DNA of 64,000 bases. Source: Tardiphaga alba (lineage in GTDB: Bacteria; Pseudomonadota; Alphaproteobacteria; Rhizobiales; Xanthobacteraceae). The translations under genes and the position numbers were made by a program. The notes below the pieces were generated by a model. The model did not search any database. It was not told where the DNA came from and was given only the letters and a program-made list of their open reading frames with translations. Positions 19,282-28,690 of this stretch are shown one piece after another. Numbering within the stretch: the first letter of the stretch is position 1; the number at the start of each line of letters is the position of its first letter. The stretch covers positions 186,001-250,000 of the forward strand of contig NZ_CP036498.1 in the NCBI RefSeq assembly GCF_018279705.1, in the 5' to 3' direction.

Positions 19282-19757
19282 TTAATTCGCCTGGCCGGCT
19301 TCAGCCTGCTGACGCTCGAGGTTCTGGCGATACAGGCCGACGAAATCGACCGGGTCCAGCATCAAGGGCGGGAAGCCGCCGTCGCGCACGGCGGTGGCGA
19401 CGATTTCGCGGGCGAACGGGAACAGCAGGCGCGGGCACTCGATCATGATCAGCGGGTGCAGGTTTTCCTGCGGCACGTTGACGATGCGGAATACGCCGGC
19501 ATAGGCCAGCTCGAACGAAAACAGCACCGAACCATTGGCGTCGGCCTTGCCCTCGATGGACAGGGTCACTTCATATTCGGTGTCCGACAGGTTGTTGGCG
19601 CCGACATTGATCTGGATATTGATGTTCGGCTGCTGCTGCTGGGGAGCCAGCGAGCCCGGGGCATTCGGGTTCTCGAAGGAGAGATCCTTGGTGTACTGGG
19701 CCAGTACGTTCAGCTGGGGGGAGACGCCTCGGGAGCGTTGCCGTTGCCATTTGCCAT
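19282..19757 (-). pseudogene. secB: Protein-export chaperone SecB, broken by one missing base
   Basis: SecB is a tetrameric cytoplasmic chaperone that keeps exported precursors unfolded and hands them to SecA. The N-terminal 14 codons (ATG at 19757, [14 protein letters not shown]) are in one frame, and the rest ([17 protein letters not shown] through [17 protein letters not shown]) is in another. The frame changes at a run of six G on the plus strand (19716-19721). Without one added base, translation stops right after the run. Adding one base restores a 158-residue protein of normal length that begins as SecB should. The rest has no other damage, so a sequencing indel is more likely than a dead gene. 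Confidence 0.9.
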
Positions 19758-20185
19758 GTCGAAAATCTCCTGAAGCGCCGCCGGGCGGCTTTGGCCGATT
19801 CGCCGCGAAAAGCCGCGTCAGGCGGCCCCTCTATGGGGGCGAGTGGCTATCATATGGCTGCGGGTTTCGACAAGGACAGCAACGCCCGATTGGACTGGTT
19901 CAATGGCCGACTTTGGCACCCGTTACAGCGGTTGATTCGTCCTAACCGGCTGATATGCCGCGCCTTCCGCGCCTGCTTGTTGTTTGGGCCAGAGAACTTG
20001 TCGGCCGCTCCGGCGTTATTGCCGTCTGGAGCGGGGCCGCTTTGCCGCAGGCCCCCCGACAGGGCATGCCATTGGCTGGACTAGGTTTCATGTCTAGATG
20101 AGATTGCGCCGCCAATGATGTATCGTGTTCCGCGGCATCTTCTTCCCGGGCCCCAAAACCCGGCATCGATCAGAAAGCGACAGTC
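19758..20185. other. Gap between divergent secB and Tim44-like gene
   Basis: This 428-base stretch should hold the two divergent promoters. Short open frames in it (for example 19791-20084 on the plus strand) have no ribosome-binding site or recognisable family, and I do not call them. A GC-rich region near 19780-19825 contains several short GCCGCC/GGCGGC inverted segments. I see no other structure. Confidence 0.5.
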
Positions 20186-20884
20186 GTGGACATTTACACC
20201 ATCATCTTCCTGGCACTGGCGGTCTTTATCTTCCTGCGCCTGCGCAATGTGCTCGGACAGCGTACCGGAGAGGAACGTCCGCCGTTTGACCGGACCGCCG
20301 CCCGTGAGACGCTGCCGCAGGATGGCAATGTCGTGTCCATGCCTGGAAGCCCGATTGACCAGACCCAGCCTGCCCCGGCGGCCGAAATTTCGCCGGCAGA
20401 GCGCTGGAAGGGGATCGCCGAACCGGGCACGCCGCTGGCCGCCGGCCTCGATGCCATGGTCGAGCAGGATTCGTCCTTCGATGCGCGTCACTTCCTGACC
20501 GGCGCCAAGAGTGCCTATGAAATGATCGTGCTGGCATTCGCCAATGGCGACCGCCGCGCGCTCAAGGATCTGCTCTCCGGCGAAGTGTTCGACAGCTTCG
20601 ACGCCGCCATCAAGGATCGCGAGAGCAATGAGCTGAAGACCGAGACCCGCTTCGTCTCCATCGACAAAGCGGATATCGTCGGCGCGGAAGTGCGCGATCG
20701 CACCGCGCAGCTGACTATCCGCTTCGTGTCGCAGATGATTTCGGCGACGCGCGACAAGGCCGGCAACGTGGTCGATGGCAACGCCGAGAGCGTGTCTGAC
20801 ATCACCGACGTCTGGACCTTTGCCCGCGATCTGTCCTCGCGCGATCCGAACTGGAAGCTGGTTGGCACCGGCGCCGGCCAATAA
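20186..20884 (+). CDS. Tim44/TimA family membrane-anchored protein
   Basis: Protein of 232 residues with one N-terminal membrane helix (MDIYTIIFLALAVFIFLRL) followed by a charged linker and a C-terminal Tim44-like domain (from about residue 90, AKSAYEMIVLAFANGDRRALKDLLS to the end). In alphaproteobacteria this is the TimA type, related to the mitochondrial import motor subunit Tim44; a role at the inner membrane is likely but the partner is unknown. The start is a GTG at 20186. It sits next to secB and mltA, a neighbourhood seen in relatives. The downstream mltA reading frame overlaps its end. Confidence 0.85.
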   Translation: MDIYTIIFLALAVFIFLRLRNVLGQRTGEERPPFDRTAARETLPQDGNVVSMPGSPIDQTQPAPAAEISPAERWKGIAEPGTPLAAGLDAMVEQDSSFDARHFLTGAKSAYEMIVLAFANGDRRALKDLLSGEVFDSFDAAIKDRESNELKTETRFVSIDKADIVGAEVRDRTAQLTIRFVSQMISATRDKAGNVVDGNAESVSDITDVWTFARDLSSRDPNWKLVGTGAGQ

Positions 20885-22649
20885 GCTACGGCGACACGCG
20901 GCGCTTGCTGCGTGTGCCTCGGCATGCGTCGTCACTCTGCTGGCGGGCGCCGCCGACGCGCGCAGCCTCAATCACAAATATAAAAGCCGCGGACATTCCG
21001 AGGCTTATGTCCCGCGCTACAATCCGGTGCGCGAATCTCCGTTCGAGTTTCCTGGCAGCCAATATATGCCGGTGCCGTGGTCGGAAATCGCAGGCTGGAG
21101 CGAGGACGATCCGCGCGAGGCCTTTGCGGCATTCCAGGCGAGCTGCCGCCCGATCTCGGCTCAGCGCAAACCATCCACCGATTCCAAGACCCTCGGCGAT
21201 TCCCTGCGTGATGCCTGCGCCGCTGCGAAATCGGCGGATGTGAGCGACGCCGCGAAGACGCGCGTTTTCTTCGAAACCAATTTCCGGCCTGTTCGCATCT
21301 CGCGCCTCGGCGAGCCCGAAGGTTTTGTCACCGGTTACTATGAGCCCATCGTCGATGGCTCGAAGACGAAAACCGATGTCTATACGGTGCCGGTCTATCG
21401 CCGGCCGTCGAACCTGTTCGTGCGCGGATATAGCCAGGCGTCACCCAGCCTGCCCAATAGCGGCGATGTCTTCCGCAAGATCGGCCGCCGCAAGCTTGTC
21501 CCTTATTATGATCGCGCGCAGATCGAGGATGGCGCCATTGCCGGTCGCGGACTGGAGATCGCCTGGCTGAAGAGCCAGACGGATCTCTTGTTCTCGCAGA
21601 TCCAGGGCTCCGCGCGCGTGCGGATGGAAGATGGCAGCTTCGTTCGTATCAACTACGATTCCCACAACGGCTACCGCTATACGCCGGTCGGCCGCGTGCT
21701 GATCGATCGCGGCATCATTCCGCGCGAGCAGATGTCGATGCAGCGCATCCGGCAATATTTTGAGGAAAATCCGGACGCGGCCAATGAAGTGCGCCGGCAG
21801 AATAAGGCGTTCGTGTTCTTCCGCGAAGTGCAGCTCTCCGAGAAAGATGAGGCGGTGGGCGCGCAGGGCGTGCCGCTGACGCCGGGCCGCTCCATCGCCG
21901 TCGACAAGGCGCTGCATGTCTATGGCACGCCGTTCTTTGTCGAAGGCGAATTGCCGATCGAAACCGAGATCTCGAAGACGCCATTCCGCCGCCTGATGGT
22001 GGCGCAGGATACGGGCTCGGCGATTGTCGGCCCGGCCCGCGCCGATCTCTATTTCGGCGCCGGCACCGAGATGGGCCGGATCGCCGGCCGCATCAAGCAT
22101 CCCGCGAAATTCGTCATGCTGGTGCCGAACAGCCTCGATCCCTCCGCGCGTGGCCACAATATGCCGCTGCCGGATATCAGGCCGTCGGCGAAGATCGCAA
22201 AACTGTTTCCGCAGACACCGGTGACCGAGCCGGCGAAGGTCGAAGTTGCGAAGGCGGAGCCGCCGAAGACAGAGGCCGTGAAGCCCGAACCGCCGAAAGC
22301 GGAGACTGCGAAACCGGAAACAGCAAAGGCGCCTGCGGCAACGCCCGAGAAGCCTGCTGCCGCCAAAACCGAGCCCGTATCGGAGGCCAAACCGGCAATC
22401 CCTGCTGCGACCACCGTGCCACTGCCCGCGCCGAAGCCGGCCGAGATTGCAGCGATTGCCGTTCCGGCGGCTGCCGTTGCCGCCATCCCGATGCCGGAGG
22501 CGCGGCCGACATCGGCGCCACAACTCGCCAAGAATCCTCCGCCAGAGGCGAAACAGGAAGCCAAGCCGCAGCGTGCCAAGTATAAGCGTCGTGTCCATCG
22601 CCGCGCGCCGGCGCAGCCGTCGTCGTTCTTCCGCTTCCCCTGGCAATGA
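20862..22649 (+). CDS. mltA: MltA-type lytic transglycosylase with long alanine/proline/lysine tail
   Basis: Cleaves the glycan strands of peptidoglycan with formation of 1,6-anhydromuramic acid. After a signal peptide (KLRRHAALAACASACVVTLLAGAADA) come the MltA domain (FVTGYYEPIVDGSK, PNSGDVFRKIG) and the 3D domain with MVAQDTGSAIVGPARADLYFG, whose aspartate is catalytic in the family. From about base 22210 the protein continues for roughly 145 residues of low-complexity A, P, K and E, ending in KRRVHRRAPAQPSSFFRFPWQ. No ATG precedes the signal peptide closely; the TTG at 20862, with GGAAG upstream, is my choice, overlapping the previous gene by 23 bases. The stop overlaps the smr start (ATGA). 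Confidence 0.85.
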   Translation: MAPAPANKLRRHAALAACASACVVTLLAGAADARSLNHKYKSRGHSEAYVPRYNPVRESPFEFPGSQYMPVPWSEIAGWSEDDPREAFAAFQASCRPISAQRKPSTDSKTLGDSLRDACAAAKSADVSDAAKTRVFFETNFRPVRISRLGEPEGFVTGYYEPIVDGSKTKTDVYTVPVYRRPSNLFVRGYSQASPSLPNSGDVFRKIGRRKLVPYYDRAQIEDGAIAGRGLEIAWLKSQTDLLFSQIQGSARVRMEDGSFVRINYDSHNGYRYTPVGRVLIDRGIIPREQMSMQRIRQYFEENPDAANEVRRQNKAFVFFREVQLSEKDEAVGAQGVPLTPGRSIAVDKALHVYGTPFFVEGELPIETEISKTPFRRLMVAQDTGSAIVGPARADLYFGAGTEMGRIAGRIKHPAKFVMLVPNSLDPSARGHNMPLPDIRPSAKIAKLFPQTPVTEPAKVEVAKAEPPKTEAVKPEPPKAETAKPETAKAPAATPEKPAAAKTEPVSEAKPAIPAATTVPLPAPKPAEIAAIAVPAAAVAAIPMPEARPTSAPQLAKNPPPEAKQEAKPQRAKYKRRVHRRAPAQPSSFFRFPWQ

Positions 22650-23238
22650 AACGCTCGCGTCCGCCACAGATCATCGATCCGCCCCGCCGTCGTCATCGTC
22701 CCTCAGCGAGGACGAACGCGTGTTGTGGGAAGGTGTCGCCAAACAAGTGAAGCCGCTGCGCAAGCGGACGCGGATCGTGAAGCCGGACCCCGTGGTGATC
22801 GAGGCCGCGCCGCCGCCGCCTGCTCTGCCCATGTCGCGCAAACTGGTGGAGGCGCCGCCGGCCAAAGTAGTGAAGCATGTTGCTCCGACGATGCCCCCAT
22901 TGGCGGTGCTCGGTCGTCGCGAACGCTCGCAGTTGTCACGTGGCCGCAGGGAGATCGATGCGCGGCTCGACCTGCACGGCATGACGCAGGAGCGTGCCCA
23001 TCGTGCGCTCGCCACGTTCCTGCAGCGTGCGAGTTACGACGGCATGTCCTTCGTGCTGATCATCACCGGCAAGGGCCGCACCGGCAGCCTCGAATCCGAA
23101 CGCGGCATTTTGCGGCGTCAGGTGCCGATCTGGCTGGGCCTGCCGGAGTTTCGCGCGTTGGTGGTGGGATTCGAGGAAGCGCATATCGGGCACGGCGGTG
23201 CCGGTGCGCTTTATGTCAGGGTAAGGCGGGCGAGGTAG
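22646..23238 (+). pseudogene. Smr-domain protein, apparently frameshifted by one missing base
   Basis: The ATG at 22646 overlaps the mltA stop and starts MKRSRPPQIIDPPRRRHRP. This frame then ends early, while LSEDERVLWEGVAKQVKPLRKR continues in the next frame from 22702. The junction is at CCC (22700-22702); one extra base would join them into a 197-residue protein. The C-terminal Smr domain is intact, with DLHGMTQERAH and ITGKGRTG, the motifs of Smr/MutS2-type nucleases. Alternatively translation could begin at GTG 22720, which has GAGGA seven bases upstream, giving a protein without the basic N-terminus. The function of single-domain Smr proteins here is unknown. Confidence 0.75.
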
Positions 23239-23251
23239 CTTGCGCTCCGAT

Positions 23252-23370
23252 TGTCATCACCCGCCCTGGCGCGCAATTGCGCGCTTGGAGCGGGTGATCC
23301 AGTAAACACCGACAGAGTGTATCATCGAGATCGCGTTTACTAGATCGCCCGGTCGAGCCGGGCGATGACA
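23252..23370. repeat. Palindromic intergenic repeat, family D, copy 2
   Basis: Ends TGTCATCACCCGCC and GGGCGATGACA, with internal GATCCAGTAAACACCGAC and GCGTTTACTAGATCGCCC. It lies between the convergent smr and hslU genes. Confidence 0.85.
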
Positions 23371-23384
23371 GTGAGAGTGTTCGG

Positions 23385-24686
23385 TTACAAAATAAACCGG
23401 CTCAGATCCGTATTCTTCGACAGATCGCCCACATGCTTTTGCACATAATCGGCATCGATGCGGATGGTCTCGCCATGCTTGTCCGGAGCGGTGAAGGAAA
23501 TCTCGTCCAGCACCCGCTCCATCACCGTCTGCAGACGCCGTGCGCCGATATTCTCGACGGTTGAATTCACTGCCACAGCCACATCTGCCAGTGCATCGAT
23601 GGCATCATCAGTGAATTCCAGCGTCACGCCTTCGGTCTGCAGCAGCGCCACATATTGCTTGATCAGTGATGCTTCCGGCTCAGTGAGGATGCGGCGCATG
23701 TTGTCGCGCGTCAGAGCATCCAGTTCGACGCGGATCGGCAGGCGACCCTGCAATTCCGGCAGCAGGTCGCTCGGCTTGGCGATGTGGAATGCGCCGGATG
23801 CGATGAACAGGATGTGCTCCGTTTTCACCGCGCCATGCTTGGTCGAAACCGTGGTGCCTTCGATCAGCGGCAGCAAGTCACGCTGCACGCCTTCACGCGA
23901 GACTTCGCCGCCGCTGCGCCCATCGCGCACGCAGATCTTGTCGATCTCGTCGAGGAACACGATGCCGTTGTTCTCGACCACCGAGATTGCTTCCTGCACC
24001 ACCTGGTCGTTGTCGAGCAGCTTGTCGGCTTCCTCGCTTACCAACGGCTCATGCGCATCTTCCACGCGCAGCCGCCGCGTCTTGGTCTGCTTGCCCATCT
24101 TGCCAAAAATGTCGCCGAGCGAGATGGCGCCCATCTGCGCGCCGGGCATGCCGGGGATCTCGAACATCGACGGGCCGCCCGATGACGCCACCTCGATCTC
24201 GATTTCCTTGTCGTTGAGTTCGCCATTGCGCAGCTTCTTGCGGAACGATTCCTTGGTCGCCGCGCTGGCATTGGCGCCGACCAGCGCATCGACGACGCGA
24301 TCCTCGGCGGCGAGCTGCGCGCGTGCCTGCACATCCTTGCGCTTCTTCTCGCGGGTCTGCGCAATACCGACTTCGAGCAGATCGCGGATGATCTGCTCCA
24401 CATCGCGGCCGACATAGCCGACCTCGGTGAATTTTGTCGCTTCCACCTTCAGGAACGGCGCGCCGGCGAGTTTTGCCAGGCGGCGCGCGATCTCGGTCTT
24501 GCCGACGCCGGTGGGTCCGATCATCAGAATATTCTTCGGCAGGACTTCTTCACGTAGCAAGCCAGTGAGCTGCAGCCGGCGCCAGCGATTGCGCAGCGCG
24601 ATGGAGACCGCGCGCTTGGCGTCGTGCTGGCCGACGATGAAACGGTCGAGTTCGGAAACAATTTCGCGGGGGGAGAAGTCGGTCAT
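23385..24686 (-). CDS. hslU: ATP-dependent protease ATPase subunit HslU
   Basis: AAA+ unfoldase that feeds proteins to the HslV peptidase. The Walker A motif GPTGVGKT is at residues 57-64, the pore loop [11 protein letters not shown] at about 90, and the intermediate domain lies between residues 110 and 230. The Walker B segment reads [11 protein letters not shown], and the C-terminus ends NTDLSRFIL, the tail that docks into HslV. The 433-residue length is normal. It is the last gene of an operon that starts with hslV, with the DUF2585 gene between them, 40 bases upstream. Confidence 0.98.
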   Translation of the reverse strand: MTDFSPREIVSELDRFIVGQHDAKRAVSIALRNRWRRLQLTGLLREEVLPKNILMIGPTGVGKTEIARRLAKLAGAPFLKVEATKFTEVGYVGRDVEQIIRDLLEVGIAQTREKKRKDVQARAQLAAEDRVVDALVGANASAATKESFRKKLRNGELNDKEIEIEVASSGGPSMFEIPGMPGAQMGAISLGDIFGKMGKQTKTRRLRVEDAHEPLVSEEADKLLDNDQVVQEAISVVENNGIVFLDEIDKICVRDGRSGGEVSREGVQRDLLPLIEGTTVSTKHGAVKTEHILFIASGAFHIAKPSDLLPELQGRLPIRVELDALTRDNMRRILTEPEASLIKQYVALLQTEGVTLEFTDDAIDALADVAVAVNSTVENIGARRLQTVMERVLDEISFTAPDKHGETIRIDADYVQKHVGDLSKNTDLSRFIL

Positions 24687-24726
24687 AGGCTTTACGTAGG
24701 TTTCCAGGGTTACCGGGACAAGCGGG

Positions 24727-25338
24727 TCAGATGATAGGCGGGCCAGCCTGCCAGGTGCGGATCGCTTCGAACGGATGAATCAGCATGATCACGTTCAAAG
24801 TGAGATTGTCGCGAATGTGCAGGCCGACCAGAATTTCGAACAACAGGGCAATGGCGATCGTGAGGGCGACCGGCAGCTTGCGCGCCAGCAGGAAGCCGGT
24901 GATCATCGAAACAGTGTCGGCGATCGAATTGACGATGCTGTCGCCGTAATAGTCGAGCGAGATGGTGCCAGCGCGGTAGCGCTCGATGATCCAGCTCGAA
25001 TTCTCCAGCAGCTCCCAGCCGCCTTCGATCAGCATGGCGACGATCAGGCGCGCCATCCAGGAAAAGCGCGGCATCACCAGCCAGGTCAGTGCATAGAAGA
25101 TGAAGCCGTGCAGGATGTGGGATGGCGTGTACCAGTCGGTGAGATGCTGCGAATTCTCGGAGCTGAGCACCACGCCGTGCCAGAGTTTGATCGTGCCGCA
25201 GGCGCAGATTGGCAGCCGCCCCATCGCGTAGAGGATGACGGCCTGCGCGATCAGGAGGCCGAGGACGATCAGGACAAAGCGCCCGGCGCTGAAGGCGGGG
25301 CGCGCTGAAGAACCTGTTTCGCCCCCGATCGCGGTCAT
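24727..25338 (-). CDS. DUF2585 (UPF0314) membrane protein
   Basis: Membrane protein of 203 residues with four to five hydrophobic segments. Conserved-looking features are the [11 protein letters not shown] loop, [18 protein letters not shown] and the [15 protein letters not shown] stretch, which I recognise as typical of the DUF2585 family of alphaproteobacteria. Function is unknown. It starts 3 bases after hslV and ends 40 bases before hslU, so it is co-transcribed with the protease genes; its position suggests, but does not prove, a link to stress at the membrane. Confidence 0.85.
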   Translation of the reverse strand: MTAIGGETGSSARPAFSAGRFVLIVLGLLIAQAVILYAMGRLPICACGTIKLWHGVVLSSENSQHLTDWYTPSHILHGFIFYALTWLVMPRFSWMARLIVAMLIEGGWELLENSSWIIERYRAGTISLDYYGDSIVNSIADTVSMITGFLLARKLPVALTIAIALLFEILVGLHIRDNLTLNVIMLIHPFEAIRTWQAGPPII

Positions 25339-25341
25339 CGA

Positions 25342-25920
25342 TCAGCCGACATCCAGCGTTTCGATGGTGAGATTGCGGTTGGTGTAGACGCAGATATCGG
25401 CGGCGATATCCAGCGACTTGCGGACGATGCTTTCGGCGTCCTGGTCGGTGGTGTCGGCCAATGCACGAGCGGCCGCCAGCGCGTAGTTGCCGCCGGAACC
25501 GATGGCCATCACGCCCGCTTCGGGCTCCAGCACGTCGCCGGTGCCGGTGAGGACCAGTGAGACCGACTTGTCGGCCACGATCATCATGGCTTCGAGCCGG
25601 CGGAGGTAGCGGTCGGTGCGCCAGTCCTTGGCGAGCTCGACGGCGGCGCGGGTGAGCTGGCCGGGATACTGTTCCAGCTTGGCTTCCAGCCGCTCGAACA
25701 GGGTGAAAGCGTCGGCGGTGGCGCCGGCAAAGCCGCCGATCACGTCGCCTTTGCCCAGTTTACGGACCTTTTTGGCATTGGACTTGATCACGGTCTGGCC
25801 GATGGAGACCTGCCCGTCGCCGCCGACCACGACCTTGCCATTTTTACGGACGGTCAAAATGGTGGTGCCGTGCCAGATCAGGGACGATGCATCGCCGGAG
25901 GCGGAAGAATGGTTGCTCAT
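25342..25920 (-). CDS. hslV: ATP-dependent protease peptidase subunit HslV
   Basis: Proteasome-like threonine peptidase that forms a double hexamer capped by HslU. The ATG at 25920 gives 192 residues. The catalytic threonine is expected at residue 19 in [12 protein letters not shown], so the first 18 residues ([18 protein letters not shown]) form a propeptide, much longer than the single methionine of E. coli HslV but seen in other Hyphomicrobiales. [26 protein letters not shown] and [14 protein letters not shown] are family signatures. It is the first gene of hslV-DUF2585-hslU and diverges from hisB across 179 bases. Confidence 0.97.
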   Translation of the reverse strand: MSNHSSASGDASSLIWHGTTILTVRKNGKVVVGGDGQVSIGQTVIKSNAKKVRKLGKGDVIGGFAGATADAFTLFERLEAKLEQYPGQLTRAAVELAKDWRTDRYLRRLEAMMIVADKSVSLVLTGTGDVLEPEAGVMAIGSGGNYALAAARALADTTDQDAESIVRKSLDIAADICVYTNRNLTIETLDVG

Positions 25921-26099
25921 GGGTATCCTCGTGAGGGTCTGATCTAGGCACGGTGGCGGATGGATGCAAATGCGGCCCAAAGACCGGATTCCGGTCACCA
26001 TATGCCGCAAGATCGCTTCCGAATCCGCCGCACTGCGGTGGCGTCCCTGTCATCCCCCTGTTAAAAGACCGCGTTTTCAGCCAGCAAGAGGCCCATTCG

Positions 26100-26693
26100 A
26101 TGCGCAAGGCGACGATCAAGCGCGCCACCAAGGAGACCCAGATCGAGGTCTCCGTGAATCTCGATGGTACCGGTGTGTCGAATTCGACCACCGGCATCGG
26201 GTTCTTCGACCATATGCTTGACCTGCTCGCCCGCCATTCGAAGATCGACATCACCGTCAAGGCGGTGGGCGATCTCCATGTCGATTTCCACCACACCACG
26301 GAAGACGTCGGTATCGCCCTCGGCCAGGCCGTGAAGCAGGCGCTTGGCGACATGGCCGGCATCACCCGCTATGCCTCGGTCTATATGCCCATGGACGAGA
26401 CCCTGACCCGGGTGGCGCTGGATATTTCTGGCCGTCCGTTTCTGGTGTTCAAATCCGCCTTCCCGACCCACAAGATCGGTGAATTCGACACCGAGCTGGT
26501 GCGCGAGTGGTTCACCGCCTTCGCCATGCAGGCGGGCGTGACTTTGCACGTCGAAACCCTATATGGCGACAATAGCCATCACATTGCCGAATCCTGCTTC
26601 AAGGGTCTGGCGCGGGCATTGCGGACGGCGGTTGCCATCGATCCGCGCAATGCCGGCGAAGTGCCTTCCAGCAAGGGTCAGCTCGGCGGTTGA
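26100..26693 (+). CDS. hisB: Imidazoleglycerol-phosphate dehydratase
   Basis: Manganese enzyme that converts imidazole glycerol phosphate to imidazole acetol phosphate in histidine synthesis. It is the monofunctional form of 197 residues without the phosphatase domain of enteric HisB. The two metal-binding halves are visible as [14 protein letters not shown] with [10 protein letters not shown] and as the C-terminal [22 protein letters not shown] 26100 gives the conserved MRKATIKR start. It is the first gene of hisB-DUF2628-hisHAFE, separated from the second gene by a family B repeat. Confidence 0.97.
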   Translation: MRKATIKRATKETQIEVSVNLDGTGVSNSTTGIGFFDHMLDLLARHSKIDITVKAVGDLHVDFHHTTEDVGIALGQAVKQALGDMAGITRYASVYMPMDETLTRVALDISGRPFLVFKSAFPTHKIGEFDTELVREWFTAFAMQAGVTLHVETLYGDNSHHIAESCFKGLARALRTAVAIDPRNAGEVPSSKGQLGG

Positions 26694-26699
26694 TAGGCT

Positions 26700-26777
26700 C
26701 GTCATTGCGAGCGCAGCGAAGCAATCCAGAAAGCCAAGAACTGGATTGCTTCGTCGCTATGCTCCTCGCAATGACGG
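26700..26777. repeat. Palindromic intergenic repeat, family B, copy 2
   Basis: Compact 78-base hairpin with ends CGTCATTGCGAGCGCAGCG and CGCAATGACGG and inner arms GAAGCAATCCAG and CTGGATTGCTTC. It lies inside the his operon between hisB and the DUF2628 gene, so it will be transcribed and could affect the mRNA. Confidence 0.9.
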
Positions 26778-26796
26778 CTGAGAGGACGGAGTTTGC

Positions 26797-27309
26797 ATGC
26801 CGGTCTATACAGTTCATGCGCCGAAAAGCGCCGAGACATCGCCATTGGCGGCGACGGACAAGTTCGTCTTCGTGCGTGATGGTTTTCACGTCTGGGCTTT
26901 CATCGCCGGCCCGTTCTGGCTGCTGTTTCACCGGCTCTGGCTGGCGCTGATCGGTTATCTCGTGCTGTCCTTCATCGGCGAAATCGCACTGTCGAAGCTT
27001 GGCGTCGGTGCCGGCCTGCGCGGCATCGTGATGTTTCTGGTCGCGCTGCTGATGGGCTTCGAAGCCTCCAGCCTGCGCCGCTGGTCTTATTCGCGTGGCA
27101 AGTGGCAGCAGCTCGATGTAGTCGTTGCCGACAATCCGGAGGCGGCCGAGCGTCGCTTCTTCGATCGCTGGGCATCGAGCCAGCGTGACGATTCCTATTC
27201 GACCGATCGCGGCGCCCCGCCGCCGACCCGGCGCGTCCCGGCCCAGCCGTTTTCCCGCGGGCCCGATGACGTGATCGGCCTGTTTCCGCAACCGGGAGTG
27301 ACACGGTGA
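26797..27309 (+). CDS. DUF2628 membrane protein in the his operon
   Basis: Protein of 170 residues: a soluble N-terminus ([13 protein letters not shown]), two or three membrane helices from about residue 38 to 95 ([20 protein letters not shown] onwards), and a proline/arginine-rich tail. The [21 protein letters not shown] segment is the typical DUF2628 core. The function is unknown; location between hisB and hisH is common in this bacterial group but no histidine-related role is established. Its stop overlaps the hisH GTG start by four bases, so the two are translationally coupled. Confidence 0.85.
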   Translation: MPVYTVHAPKSAETSPLAATDKFVFVRDGFHVWAFIAGPFWLLFHRLWLALIGYLVLSFIGEIALSKLGVGAGLRGIVMFLVALLMGFEASSLRRWSYSRGKWQQLDVVVADNPEAAERRFFDRWASSQRDDSYSTDRGAPPPTRRVPAQPFSRGPDDVIGLFPQPGVTR

Positions 27310-27956
27310 CCGTCGCCATTATCGATTACGGCTCCGGCAACCTGCACTCCGCTGCAAAAGCCTTCGAGCGCGCCACCCGCGGCATGGACGTGCCGCCCAA
27401 GATTGTTGTGACCCGTGATCCCGATCAGGTGTTTCGCGCCGATCGTATCGTGCTGCCCGGCGTCGGCGCCTTCGCCGATTGCCGCCGCGGTTTGAACGAG
27501 CTCGACGGCATGGTCGATGCCATGACAGAAGCGGTGCGCGACAAGGCGCGGCCGTTCTTCGGCATCTGTGTTGGCATGCAATTGATGGCGACGCGCGGCA
27601 AGGAGCATGTCACGACGGACGGGCTCAACTGGATCGCCGGCGATGTCGAGAAGATCACGCCGCGCGATGAGAGCCTGAAGATCCCGCATATGGGCTGGAA
27701 TACGCTGGAAGTGCTGCGCGAGCATCCTGTGCTGGACGGCCTGCCGCTCGGTCCGAAAGGCCGCCACGCTTATTTCGTGCACTCCTATCAACTCAATGCC
27801 GTGAACGAGAGCGAAGTGCTCGCGCGCGCCGATTATGGCGGGCCGATCACCGCCATCGTCGGCCGCGACACCGCCATCGGCACGCAGTTTCATCCCGAAA
27901 AGAGCCAGCGATTTGGCCTGGCTCTGATCTCCAACTTTCTGAAGTGGAAGCCGTGA
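27306..27956 (+). CDS. hisH: Imidazole glycerol phosphate synthase, glutaminase subunit
   Basis: Class I glutamine amidotransferase that supplies ammonia to HisF. The nucleophile cysteine is in [15 protein letters not shown], and the catalytic histidine and glutamate are in [13 protein letters not shown] near the C-terminus. The 216-residue length is normal. It starts with GTG at 27306, overlapping the DUF2628 stop, and its own stop overlaps the hisA GTG start. Confidence 0.97.
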   Translation: MTVAIIDYGSGNLHSAAKAFERATRGMDVPPKIVVTRDPDQVFRADRIVLPGVGAFADCRRGLNELDGMVDAMTEAVRDKARPFFGICVGMQLMATRGKEHVTTDGLNWIAGDVEKITPRDESLKIPHMGWNTLEVLREHPVLDGLPLGPKGRHAYFVHSYQLNAVNESEVLARADYGGPITAIVGRDTAIGTQFHPEKSQRFGLALISNFLKWKP

Positions 27957-28681
27957 TCCTCTTTCCCGCCATCGACCTGAAAAACGGCCAGTGCGTTCGC
28001 CTCGAACAAGGCGACATGGCGCGCGCCACCGTGTTCAATCTCGACCCTGCCGCGCAAGCGAAGTCGTTCGAGGATCAGGGGTTCGAATATCTCCATGTGG
28101 TCGATCTCGACGGCGCCTTTGCCGGCAAGCCGGTGAATGCCGGGGCGGTCGAAGCCATGCTCAAGCGCGTGAAGTTTCCCGTGCAGCTCGGCGGTGGCAT
28201 CCGCGATCTCGCAACCGTTGAGGCCTGGCTCGACAAGGGCATCGCCCGCGTCATTATCGGCACCGCCGCAGTGCGCGATCCCGCGCTGGTGAAGGAAGCC
28301 GCGAAGAAATTCCCCGGCCGCGTCGCCGTCGGTCTCGATGCGCGCGACGGCAAGGTTGCGGTGGAAGGGTGGGCGGACGTGTCCACCGTCACCGCGCTGG
28401 ACATCGCGCAGCGTTTTGAAGATGCCGGCGTCGCCGCCATCATCTTCACCGACATCGCTCGCGACGGCATGCTCAAGGGCATCAACTGGGACGCGACGAT
28501 TGCGCTCGCCGATGCGATCTCGATTCCTGTCATTGCATCGGGCGGTCTCGCTTCCATCGCTGACATCAAGGCGATGCTGGCGCCGCGGGCGAAAAAACTC
28601 GAAGGCGCCATTTCCGGCCGTGCGCTCTATGACGGCCGTATCGATCCCGCGGAAGCGCTCGCTCTGATCAAGGCCGCATAG
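27953..28681 (+). CDS. hisA: Phosphoribosylformimino-5-aminoimidazole carboxamide ribotide isomerase
   Basis: TIM-barrel isomerase that opens the ribose ring of ProFAR, the fourth step of histidine synthesis. Of 242 residues, the first strand carries the catalytic aspartate in [15 protein letters not shown], and the second half mirrors it with [14 protein letters not shown]. Half-barrel repeats with phosphate-binding LGGGIRD and [10 protein letters not shown] are clear. The GTG at 27953 overlaps the hisH stop by four bases (GTGA), which favours it over the in-frame codon three residues upstream. Confidence 0.97.
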   Translation: MILFPAIDLKNGQCVRLEQGDMARATVFNLDPAAQAKSFEDQGFEYLHVVDLDGAFAGKPVNAGAVEAMLKRVKFPVQLGGGIRDLATVEAWLDKGIARVIIGTAAVRDPALVKEAAKKFPGRVAVGLDARDGKVAVEGWADVSTVTALDIAQRFEDAGVAAIIFTDIARDGMLKGINWDATIALADAISIPVIASGGLASIADIKAMLAPRAKKLEGAISGRALYDGRIDPAEALALIKAA

Positions 28682-28690
28682 GACAAAACC

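Noticed and set aside
19791..20084. A 97-codon plus-strand frame in the secB-Tim44 gap
   Set aside because: No ribosome-binding site, unusual composition and no recognisable family; it overlaps where the divergent promoters should be.
21441..22667. A 408-codon arginine/glycine-rich frame opposite mltA
   Set aside because: Produced by the repetitive AKP-coding tail of mltA read backwards.
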